Shown here: in pieces, positions 57,101 to 64,000 of the stretch
Layout: the number at the start of each line of letters is the position of its first letter
Numbering within the stretch: the stretch's first letter is position 1
Source of the DNA: Prosopocoilus inquinatus
Taxonomy: Eukaryota; Arthropoda; Insecta; Coleoptera; Lucanidae
Reading direction: 5' to 3'
Length of the DNA stretch: 64,000 nt
Assembly: GCA_036172665.1 (NCBI GenBank)
Contig: CM069878.1
Coordinates: forward strand, 19,726,501-19,790,500
Translations under genes and position numbers: made by a program
Notes under the pieces: generated by a model
Seen by the model: the letters and a program-made list of their open reading frames with translations, nothing else
What the model was told of the DNA's origin: nothing
Databases searched by the model: none

Positions 57101-57580
57101 TATCTCACATCAGAGTTACTGGAGTCCATCGAAAAGTCAAATAACATGATAGATAAGTAAGGATCGATTAGATACATCACAGGAACAACGCTAATACGTG
57201 TTGTTTCGTTCAGAACTATTTCCAGCTCCTCCTGCGTCCGAGAACTTCGTATCTCACATCAGAGTTACTGGAGCCCATCGTAGCGTCAAATAACATGATA
57301 GATAAGTAAGGATCTATTAGATACATCACAGGAACAACGCTAATACGTGTTGTTTCGTTCAAAACTATTTCCAGCTTCTGCTGCGTCCGAAAACTTCATA
57401 TCTCACATCAGAGTTACTGGAGCCCATCGTAAAGTCAAATAACATGATAGATAAGTAAGGATCGATTAGATACATCACAGGAACAACGCTAATACGTGTT
57501 GTTTCGTTCAGAACTATTTCCAGCTCCTCCTGCGTCCGAGAATTTCGTATCTCACATCAGAGTTACTGGAGTCCATCGTA
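54090..57580 (+). repeat. 10-monomer higher-order repeat, family B, second run of about 2.3 units
   Basis: The family B markers return: tccatcgaaaag at 55635 and 57125, cgataatac at 54656 and 56146, each 1490 bp apart. The separation from the first run (51021 to 55635) is 31 monomers minus 5 bp. One unit has gtaatttgaa near 56387 where others have gtaacttgaa. Confidence 0.88.
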
Positions 57581-57944
57581 ACGTCAGATAACATGATAGA
57601 TAAGTAAGGATCGATTAGACACATCACAGGAACAACGCTAATACGTGTTGTTTCGTTCAGAACTAATTCCAGCTCCTGCTGCGTCCGAGAACTTCGTATC
57701 TCACATCAGAGTTACTGGAGTCCATCGTAACGTCAGATAACATGATAGATAAGTAAGGATCGATTAGATACATCACAGGGACAACGCTAATACGTGTTGT
57801 TTCGTTCAAAACTATTTCCAGCTTCTGCTGCGTCCGAAAACTTCGTATCTCACATCAGAGTTACTGGAGTCCATCGTAAAGTCAAATAACATGATAGATA
57901 AGTAAGGATCGATTAGATACATCACAGGAACAACGCTAATACGT

Positions 57945-60900
57945 GTTGTTTCGTTCAGAACTATTTCCAGCTCCTCCTGCGTCCGAGAACTTCGTATCTC
58001 ACATCATAGTTACTGGAGCCCATCGTAGCGTCAAATAACATGATAGATAAGTAAGGATCGATTAGATACATCACAGGAACAACGCTAATACGTGTTGTTT
58101 CGTTCAAAACTATTTCCAGCTCCTGCTGCGTCCGAGAACTTCGTATCTCACATCAGAGTTACTGGAGTCCATCGTAGCGTCAAATAACATGATAGATAAG
58201 TAAGGATCGATTAGATACATCACAGAAACACCGCTAATACGTGTTGTTTCGTTCAGAACTATTTCCAGCTCCTCCTGCGTCCGAGAACTTCGTATCTCAC
58301 ATCAGAGTTACTGGAGCCCATCGTAGCGTCAAATAACATGATAGATAAGTAAGGATCTATTAGATACATCACAGGAACAACGCTAATACGTGTTGTTTCG
58401 TTCAAAACTATTTCCAGCTTCTGCTGCGTCCGAAAACTTAGTATCTCACATCAGAGTTACTGGAGTCCATCGTAACTTGAAATAACATGATAGATAAGTA
58501 AGGATCGATTAGATACATCACAGGAACAACGCTAATTCGTGTTGTTTCGTTCAAAACTATTTCCAGCTTCTGCTGCGTCCGAAAACTTCGTATCTCACAT
58601 CAGAGTTACTGGAGCCCATCGTAAAGTCAAATAACATGATAGATAAGTAAGGATCGATTAGATACATCACAGGAACAACGCTAATACGTGCTGTTTCGTT
58701 CAGAACTATTTCCAGCTCCTCCTGCGTCCGAGAACTTCGTATCTCACATCATAGTTACTGGAGCCCATCGTAGCGTCAAATAACATGATAGATAAGTAAG
58801 GATCGATTAGATACATCACAGGAACAACGCTAATACGTGTTGTTTCGTTCAAAACTATTTCCAGCTTCTGCTGCGTCCGAAAACTTCGTATCTCACATCA
58901 GAGTTACTGGAGTCCATCGTAACGTCAAATAACATGATAGATAAGTAAGGATTGATTAGATACATCACAGGAACAACGCTAATACGTGTTGTTTCGTTCA
59001 GAACTAATTCCAGCTCCTCCTGCGTCCGAGAACTTCGTATCTCACATCATAGTTACTGGAGCCCATCGTAGCGTCAAATAACATGATAGATAAGTAAGGA
59101 TCGATTAGATACATCACAGGAACGACGCTAATACGTGTTGTTTCGTTCAAAACTATTTCCAGCTCCTGCTGCGTCCGAGAACTTCGTATCTCACCTCAGA
59201 GTTACTGGAGTCCATCGTAACGTCAGATAACATGATAGATAAGTAAGGATCGATTAGATGCATCACAGGAACAACGCTAATACGTGTTGTTTCGTTCAAA
59301 ACTATTTCCAGCTTCTGCTGCGTCCGAAAACTTCGTATCTCACATCAGAGTTACTGGAGCCCATCGTAAAGTCAAATAACATGATAGATAAGTAAGGATC
59401 GATTAGATACATCACAGGAACAACGCTAATACGTGTTGTTTCGTTCAGAACTATTTCCAGCTCCTCCTGCGTCCGAGAACTTCGTATCTCACATCAGAGT
59501 TACTGGAGTCCATCGTAACGTCAGATAACATGATAGATAAGTAAGGATCGATTAGATACATCACAGGAACAACGCTAATACGTGTTGTTTCGTTCAGAAC
59601 TAATTCCAGCTCCTGCTGCGTCCGAGAACTTCGTATCTCACATCAGAGTTACTGGAGTCCATCGTAACGTCAGATAACATGATAGATAAGTAAGGATCGA
59701 TTAGATACATCACAGGGACAACGCTAATACGTGTTGTTTCGTTCAAAACTATTTCCAGCTTCTGCTGCGTCCGAAAACTTCGTATCTCACATCAGAGTTA
59801 CTGGAGTCCATCGTAAAGTCAAATAACATGATAGATAAGTAAGGATCGATTAGATACATCACAGGAACAACGCTAATACGTGTTGTTTCGTTCAGAACTA
59901 TTTCCAGCTCCTCCTGCGTCCGAGAACTTCGTATCTCACATCATAGTTACTGGATCCCATCGTAGCGTCAAATAACATGATAGATAAGTAAGGATCGATT
60001 AGATACATCACAGGAACAACGCTAATACGTGTTGTTTCGTTCAAAACTATTTCCAGCTCCTGCTGCGTCCGAGAACTTCGTATCTCACATCAGAGTTACT
60101 GGAGTCCATCGTAGCGTCAAATAACATGATAGATAAGTAAGGATCGATTAGATACATCACAGAAACACCGCTAATACGTGTTGTTTCGTTCAGAACTATT
60201 TCCAGCTCCTCCTGCGTCCGAGAACTTCGTATCTCACATCAGAGTTACTGGAGTCCATCGTAACTTGAAATAACATGATAGATAAGTAAGGATCGATTAG
60301 ATACATCACAGGAACAACGCTAATACGTGTTGTTTCGTTCAGAACTATTTCCAGCTCCTCCTGCGTCCGAGAACTTCGTATCTCACATCAGAGTTACTGG
60401 AGCCCATCGTAGCGTCAAATAACATGATAGATAAGTAAGGATCGATTAGATACATCACAGGAACAACGCTAATACGTGTTGTTTTGTTCAAAACTATTTC
60501 CAGCTTCTGCTGCGTCCGAAAACATCGTATCTCACATCAGAGTTACTGGAGCCCATCGTAAAGTCAAATAACATGATAGATAAGTAAGGATCGATTAGAT
60601 ACATCACAGGAACAACGCTAATACGTGTTGTTTCGTTCAGAACTATTTCCAGCTCCTCCTGCGTCCGAGAACTTCGTATCTCACATCATAGTTACTGGAG
60701 CCCATCGTAGCGTCAAATAACATGATAGATAAGTAAGGATCGATTAGATACATCACAGGAACAACGCTAATACGTGTTGTTTCGTTCAGAACTATTTCCA
60801 GCACCTCCTGCGTCCGAGAACTTCGTATCTCACATCATAGTTACTGGAGCCCATCGTAGCGTCAAATAACATGATAGATAAGTAAGGATCGATTAGATAC

Positions 60901-61095
60901 ATCACAGGAACAACGCTAATACGTGTTGTTTCGTTCAAAACTATTTCCAGCTCCTGCTGCGTCCGAGAACTTCGTATCTCACATCAGAGTTACTGGAGTC
61001 CATCGTAGCGTCAAATAACATGATAGATAAGTAAGGATCGATTAGATACATCACAGAAACAACGCTAATACGTGTTGTTTCGTTCAGAACTATTT
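57945..61095 (+). repeat. 3.15-kb block, distant copy of 1490-4640
   Basis: At an offset of 56455 bp (379 monomers minus 16 bp of known deletions) this block matches 1490-4640. Shared rare variants: gaaacaccgc (1770/58225), ctcacctcag (2735/59190), tggatcccat (3496/59951), ttgttttgttc (4024/60479), cagcacctcc (4344/60799). The copy here has its own changes, such as aggattgatt near 58951 and aacatcgtat near 60521. Confidence 0.85.
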
Positions 61096-62040
61096 CCAGC
61101 TCCTCCTGCGTCCGAGAACTTCGTATCTCACATCAGAGTTACTGGAGCCCATCGTAGCGTCAAATAACATGATAGATAAGCAAGGATCGATTAGATACAT
61201 CACAGGAACAACGCTAATACGTGTTGTTTCGTTCAAAACTATTTCCAGCTTCTGCTGCGTCCGAAAACTTAGTATCTCACATCAGAGTTACTGGAGCCCA
61301 TCGTAAAGTCAAATAACATGATAGATAAGTAAGGATCGATTAGATACATCACAGGAACAACGCTAATACGTGTTGTTTCGTTCAGAACTATTTCCAGCTC
61401 CTCCTGCGTCCGAGAACTTCGTATCTCACATCAGAGTTACTGGAGCCCATCGTAGCGTCAAATAACATGATAGATAAGTAAGGATCGATTAGATACATCA
61501 CAGGAACAACGCTAATACCTGTTGTTTCGTTCAAAACTATTTCCAGCTTCTGCTGCGTCCGAAAACTTCGTATCTCACATCAGAGTTACTGGAGCCCATC
61601 GTAAAGTCAAATAACATGATAGATAAGTAAGGATCGATTAGATACATCACAGGAACACGCTAATACGTGTTGCTTCGTTCAGAACTATTTCCAGCTCCTC
61701 CTGCGTCCGAGAACTTCGTATCTCACATCAGAGTTACTGGAGTCCATCGTAACGTCAGATAACATGATAGATAAGTAAGGATCGATTAGATACATCACAG
61801 GAACAACGCTAATACGTGTTGTTCCGTTCAGAACTAATTCCACCTCCTCCTGCGTCCGAGAACTTCGTATCTCACATCATAGTTACTGGAGCCCATCGTA
61901 GCGTCAAATAACATGATAGATAAGTAAGGATCGAGTAGATACATCACAGGAACAACGCTAATACGTGTTGTTTCGTTCAAAACTATTTCCAGCTCCTGCT
62001 GCGTCCGAGAACTTCGTATCTCACATCAGAGTTACTGGAG
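61050..62040 (+). repeat. Diverged single unit related to the family A 10-mer
   Basis: The markers of the 8-14 kb 10-mer occur once in order: agataagcaagg (about 61180), cttagtatc, aatacctgttg (about 61517), gttgcttcgttcag (about 61670) and a ttgttccgttcag...ccacctcctcc monomer (about 61820). gtcaaataac replaces gtcaagtaac. It is a distant, unamplified relative of family A. Confidence 0.7.
61522..61669 (+). repeat. 148-bp monomer with a 1-bp deletion
   Basis: Start at 61522, next start at 61670. The segment ggaacaacgc reads ggaacacgc near 61656. As with the monomer at 34564, a sequencing or assembly error cannot be excluded. Confidence 0.9.
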
Positions 62041-63308
62041 TCCATCGTAACTTGAAATAACATGATAGATAAGTAAGGATCGATTAGATACATCACAGGA
62101 ACAACGCTAATACGTGTTGTTTCGTTCAGAACTATTTCCAGCTCCTCCTGCGTCCGAGAACTTCGTATCTCACATCAGAGTTACTGGAGTCCATCGTAGC
62201 GTCAAATAACATGATAGATAAGTAAGGATCGATTAGATACATCACAGAAACAACGCTAATACGTGTTGTTTCGTTCAGAACTATTTCCAGCTCCTCCTGC
62301 GTCCGAGAACTTCGTATCTCACATCAGAGTTACTGGAGCCCATCGTAAAGTCAAATAACATGATAGATAAGTAAGGATCGATTAGATACATCACAGGAAC
62401 AACGCTAATACGTGTTGTTTCGTTCAGAACTATTTCCAGCTCCTCCTGCGTCCGAGAAATTCGTATCTCACATCAGAGTTACTGGAGTCCATCGTAACGT
62501 CAGATAACATGATAGATAAGTAAGGATCGATTAGATACATCACAGGAACAACGCTAATACGTGTTGTTTCGTTCAGAACTAATTCCAGCTCCTGCTGCGT
62601 CCGAGAACTTCGTATCTCACATCAGAGTTACTGGAGTCCATCGTAACGTCAGATAACATGATAGATAAGTAAGGATCGATTAGATACATCACAGGGACAA
62701 CGCTAATACGTGTTGTTTCGTTCAAAACTATTTCCAGCTTCTGCTGCGTCCGAAAACTTCGTATCTCACATCAGAGTTACTGGAGTCCATCGTAAAGTCA
62801 AATAACATGATAGATAAGTAAGGATCGATTAGATACATCACAGGAACAACGCTAATACGTGTTGTTTCATTCAGAACTATTTCCAGCTCCTCCTGCGTCC
62901 GAGAACTTCGTATCTCACATCATAGTTACTGGAGCCCATCGTAGCGTCAAATAACATGATAGATAAGTAAGGATCGATTAGATACATCACAGGAACAACG
63001 CTAATACGTGTTGTTTCGTTCAAAACTATTTCCAGCTCCTGCTGCGTCCGAGAACTTCGTATCTCACATCAGAGTTACTGGAGTCCATCGTAACGTCAAA
63101 TAACATGATAGATAAGTAAGGATCGATTAGATACATCACAGAAACAACGATAATACGTGTTGTTTCGTTCAGAACTATTTCCAGCTCCTCCTGCGTCCGA
63201 GAACTTCGTATCTCACATCAGAGTTACTGGAGCCCATCGTAGCGTCAAATAACATGATAGATAAGTAAGGATCGATTAGATACATCACAGGAACAACGCT
63301 AATACGTG
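62041..63308 (+). repeat. Last complete satellite monomers before the junction
   Basis: These monomers are of ordinary interior types, including gagaaattcg (about 62455), cacagggac (about 62691), catcatag (about 62921) and gaaacaacgata (about 63141). One private change, gtttcattcag, is near 62866. They are not degraded, unlike what is usual at the natural edge of a satellite array. Confidence 0.8.
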
Positions 63309-63370
63309 TTGTTTCGTTCAAAACTATTTCCAGCTTCTGCTGCGTCCGAAAACTTAGTACCTCACATCAG
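63309..63370 (+). repeat. Truncated terminal satellite monomer (62 bp)
   Basis: The monomer runs from ttgtttcgttc to ctcacatcag and stops after base 62 of 149, where agttactgg would be expected. It has one private change, cttagtacc for cttagtatc, at 63360. The break is abrupt and the next base starts the 30-bp inverted segment. Confidence 0.95.
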
Positions 63371-63400
63371 TAATCACAAAGCAACACAAAACCTGTGGCT
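63371..63400 (+). repeat. Left arm of a perfect 30-bp inverted repeat
   Basis: Starts taatcacaaagc and ends acctgtggct. It is the exact reverse complement of 63632-63661. Pairing stops at both ends of the 30 bp, so the unit is sharply defined. It abuts the satellite and is therefore probably the outermost end of the inserted element. Confidence 0.95.
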
Positions 63401-63524
63401 TCTTGCCTCTTCGACCTTTAGATTTTCGAAGAATCCCGGTTTGCTTTGCATGCATAATACGGTACAAAGAAAGTGAGGGGGGGAGTGCGGCTAGTCTAGT
63501 TTAGTTTATTTGTTGTTTTAAAGT
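63401..63524 (+). other. Noncoding part of the putative pLTR, upstream of the ribozyme
   Basis: About 124 bp without an ORF of note. It contains a run of seven G (63477-63483), the palindrome gcatgc (63449-63454) and a T-rich stretch with repeated tagt units (63492-63520). If the element is a Penelope-like element this would be promoter or leader sequence, but I see no convincing TATA box or other core promoter motif. Confidence 0.5.
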
Positions 63525-63593
63525 TTAATATCAGTTTAGCGCTGAAGATGGTAACTTCGTTACCGAAATACGTATTCGCTTTCAGTGAATTAA
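63525..63593 (+). ncRNA. Hammerhead ribozyme, type I, in the pLTR
   Basis: All core parts are present in order. Stem I inner strand agcg (63538-63541) pairs with cgct (63577-63580). The core ctgaaga (63542-63548) fits CUGANGA. Stem II ggtaac (63550-63555) pairs with gttacc (63559-63564) over a ttc loop. Then comes gaaa (63565-63568). Stem III is the self-complementary atacgtat (63568-63575). Cleavage is predicted after t63576. Beyond an 8/8 internal loop, ttaat (63525-63529) pairs with attaa (63589-63593); such internal loops in stem I often contact loop II. Oddities: an extra U (63549) between the core and stem II, an AUU cleavage triplet instead of the more usual GUC or AUC type, and a stem III with almost no loop. 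Stem III could form only 2 bp around ACGU within one molecule, or a continuous helix in a dimer, as proposed for other short-stem-III retroelement hammerheads. Confidence 0.78.
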
Positions 63594-63631
63594 TGTGGTC
63601 GAGGGGTTTTCTCACTACTTATTTGGATTAC

Positions 63632-63661
63632 AGCCACAGGTTTTGTGTTGCTTTGTGATTA
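63632..63661 (+). repeat. Right arm of the perfect 30-bp inverted repeat
   Basis: Starts agccacaggt and ends ttgtgatta, the exact reverse complement of 63371-63400. With a 231-bp spacer the two arms would fold a transcript into a long stem that encloses the hammerhead. The arm ends 6 bp before the ATG of the ORF. Confidence 0.95.
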
Positions 63662-63667
63662 TTGAAG

Positions 63668-64000
63668 ATGGCTTCCCGGTCAACTTTACGCAACAAATTT
63701 TTTAAGATAAGTACTAAAATTAATTTCATTAAAGCTGATATTAAATTTCTGAAAGATTGCAAGAAACTTAAAGTGTTCCCGAAATTTATTAATATAAAAT
63801 CGTCTACGAATTCCTATTCTAGTTTGAAAGCAATTCAGTATGCTAAGGAAAAATGGCTATCTTCAGAAATAAAATATCAGTATCATAAATTAAGTAAATT
63901 AGAATTAGAGTTATATGAATTGCATCTAACCTTAATTAGAAACCAAAGTTATCCTGAATACTTGGATTGGATAAGTTTTTTGAATAAGACGGAAGATGTC
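63668..64000 (+). CDS. N-terminal 111 codons of a putative Penelope-like element polyprotein (partial, runs off the window)
   Basis: The frame opens after an in-frame TGA at 63656 and the first ATG is at 63668, in good translation context (A at -3, G at +4). It stays open for 111 codons to base 64000, so the 3' end is missing. The N-terminus is basic (MASRSTLRNK). Residues 24-40 read DIKFLKDCKKLKVFPKF, a lysine-rich segment with a Cys-Lys-Lys then Val-Phe-Pro pattern, similar to what I recall of the N-terminal region of Penelope-like element proteins. Residues about 53-92 are rich in Leu, Lys and Glu and probably helical, perhaps coiled coil. Penelope-like ORFs normally run several hundred residues more, through a reverse transcriptase and, in many, a GIY-YIG endonuclease. 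Codons are AT-rich (many AAA, TTA, ATT), unlike the 43% G+C satellite. No frameshift or stop is seen here. The assignment rests mainly on context; a domain search of the downstream sequence would settle it. Confidence 0.62.
   Translation, partial: MASRSTLRNKFFKISTKINFIKADIKFLKDCKKLKVFPKFINIKSSTNSYSSLKAIQYAKEKWLSSEIKYQYHKLSKLELELYELHLTLIRNQSYPEYLDWISFLNKTEDV

Larger units (their letters stand above)
1..63370 (+). repeat. 149-bp satellite DNA array, 425 complete monomers plus a 62-bp partial
   Basis: A monomer beginning ttgtttcgttc and ending gctaatacgtg repeats head to tail from base 1 to 63370, always in the same orientation. Monomer starts at 1, 150 and 299 give a period of 149 bp. The last start is at 63309, which equals 425 x 149 minus 17; the 17 bp are fully explained by three 5-bp and two 1-bp deletions. 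The left end is outside the window. A consensus monomer has 64 G+C of 149 (43%) and nine CpG sites. Neighbouring monomers differ mainly at a few recurrent sites: aaaact/agaact; cttctgctg/ctcctgctg/ctcctcctg; ccgaaaac/ccgagaac; cttcg/cttag/cttca; catcagag/catcatag; gtcc/gccc; and the base triplet after atcgta. I see no gene, tRNA, rRNA or transposon inside the array. It could be centromeric, pericentromeric or another heterochromatic block; the sequence alone does not say which. Confidence 0.98.
63371..64000 (+). mobile_element. 5' part of a putative Penelope-like retroelement in or beside the satellite
   Basis: Non-satellite sequence begins exactly at 63371 and runs off the window. In order it has a 30-bp segment, about 230 bp of noncoding sequence with a hammerhead ribozyme fold, a perfect inverted copy of the 30-bp segment, and 7 bp later an ORF that stays open to the end. 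Penelope-like elements are known to carry hammerhead motifs in their terminal repeats (pLTRs) and often have a short inverted extension at an end; both are seen here. The ORF N-terminus is also compatible. The reverse transcriptase and GIY-YIG domains that would prove it are outside the window, as is the 3' junction, so completeness and target-site duplication cannot be judged. A different retroelement or a retrozyme-like element is the main alternative. Confidence 0.68.

Noticed and set aside
1..63370. CRISPR array
   Set aside because: The whole 149-bp unit repeats without distinct spacers, and the unit is far longer than a CRISPR repeat. The context is eukaryotic.
1..63370. Hammerhead ribozyme inside the satellite monomer (as in some newt, schistosome and cricket satellites)
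   Set aside because: On the minus strand many monomers read ctgatgtgagatacgaag, which starts like a hammerhead core, but a U breaks CUGAUGA, there is no GAAA after a stem II, and no closing stem III or stem I. On the plus strand ccgaaaac has no CUGANGA partner upstream.
1..63370. CENP-B box in the monomer
   Set aside because: The tttcgttcaaaact segment has TTCG but lacks the CGGG half of the box, so centromere identity cannot be argued from it.
1..63370. A single regular HOR covering the whole array
   Set aside because: Marker offsets are 4, 7, 8, 9, 10, 13, 14, 16, 22, 26 and 27-34 monomers in different places; no one period extends beyond about 6 kb.
63371..63661. A MITE or small DNA transposon with 30-bp terminal inverted repeats
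   Set aside because: The inverted arms and 291-bp length would fit, but the hammerhead between them and the ORF starting 7 bp beyond the right arm fit a Penelope-like element better. No flanking duplication: the bases before the left arm (ctcacatcag) do not recur after the right arm (ttgaag).

Overview
The window is almost entirely one tandem satellite DNA array, followed at the right edge by the start of a Penelope-like retroelement. It is nuclear eukaryotic DNA. The pairing of a complex 149-bp satellite with a Penelope-like element whose terminal repeat carries a hammerhead ribozyme suggests an animal, and an arthropod or other invertebrate seems most likely. CpG is not depleted in the satellite, which argues against a heavily methylated genome. 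I cannot name the species.

Positions 1-63370: a head-to-tail array, all in one orientation, of a 149-bp monomer (about 43% G+C). Phase can be followed without a break. There are 425 complete monomers and one 62-bp partial monomer. The only net length changes are three 144-bp monomers (5-bp deletion) and two 148-bp monomers (1-bp deletion). No gene, RNA gene or other transposon interrupts the 63 kb. Monomers fall into a few subfamilies defined by linked sites, and these are arranged into local higher-order repeats (HORs): 8-mers (1192 bp), 14-mers (2086 bp), a four-fold run of 10-mers (1490 bp), 9-mers (1341 bp) and 4-mers (596 bp) in the first 17.6 kb; macro-repeats of 27-34 monomers at about 22.7-35 kb; 13-, 22- and 26-monomer duplications at 37-44 kb; and a second, unrelated 10-mer family at 47.0-51.5 and 54.1-57.6 kb. 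Blocks of 1-4 kb recur tens of kb apart with shared rare variants and offsets that are whole numbers of monomers once the five indels are counted. The array is therefore a mosaic of successive block duplications rather than one regular HOR.

Positions 63371-64000: the array stops inside a monomer and a different, partly AT-rich sequence begins. It has a 30-bp segment (63371-63400) with a perfect inverted copy at 63632-63661. Between them lies a sequence that folds as a type I hammerhead ribozyme (about 63525-63593). Seven bases after the second inverted copy an ORF starts (63668) and stays open for 111 codons to the window edge. Its N-terminus has a lysine-rich region with a CKK...VFPKF stretch that resembles the N-terminal part of Penelope-like element proteins. 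The layout (inverted tail, pLTR with hammerhead, then ORF) fits a Penelope-like element inserted in the satellite. Its reverse transcriptase and endonuclease domains, if intact, would lie beyond the window.
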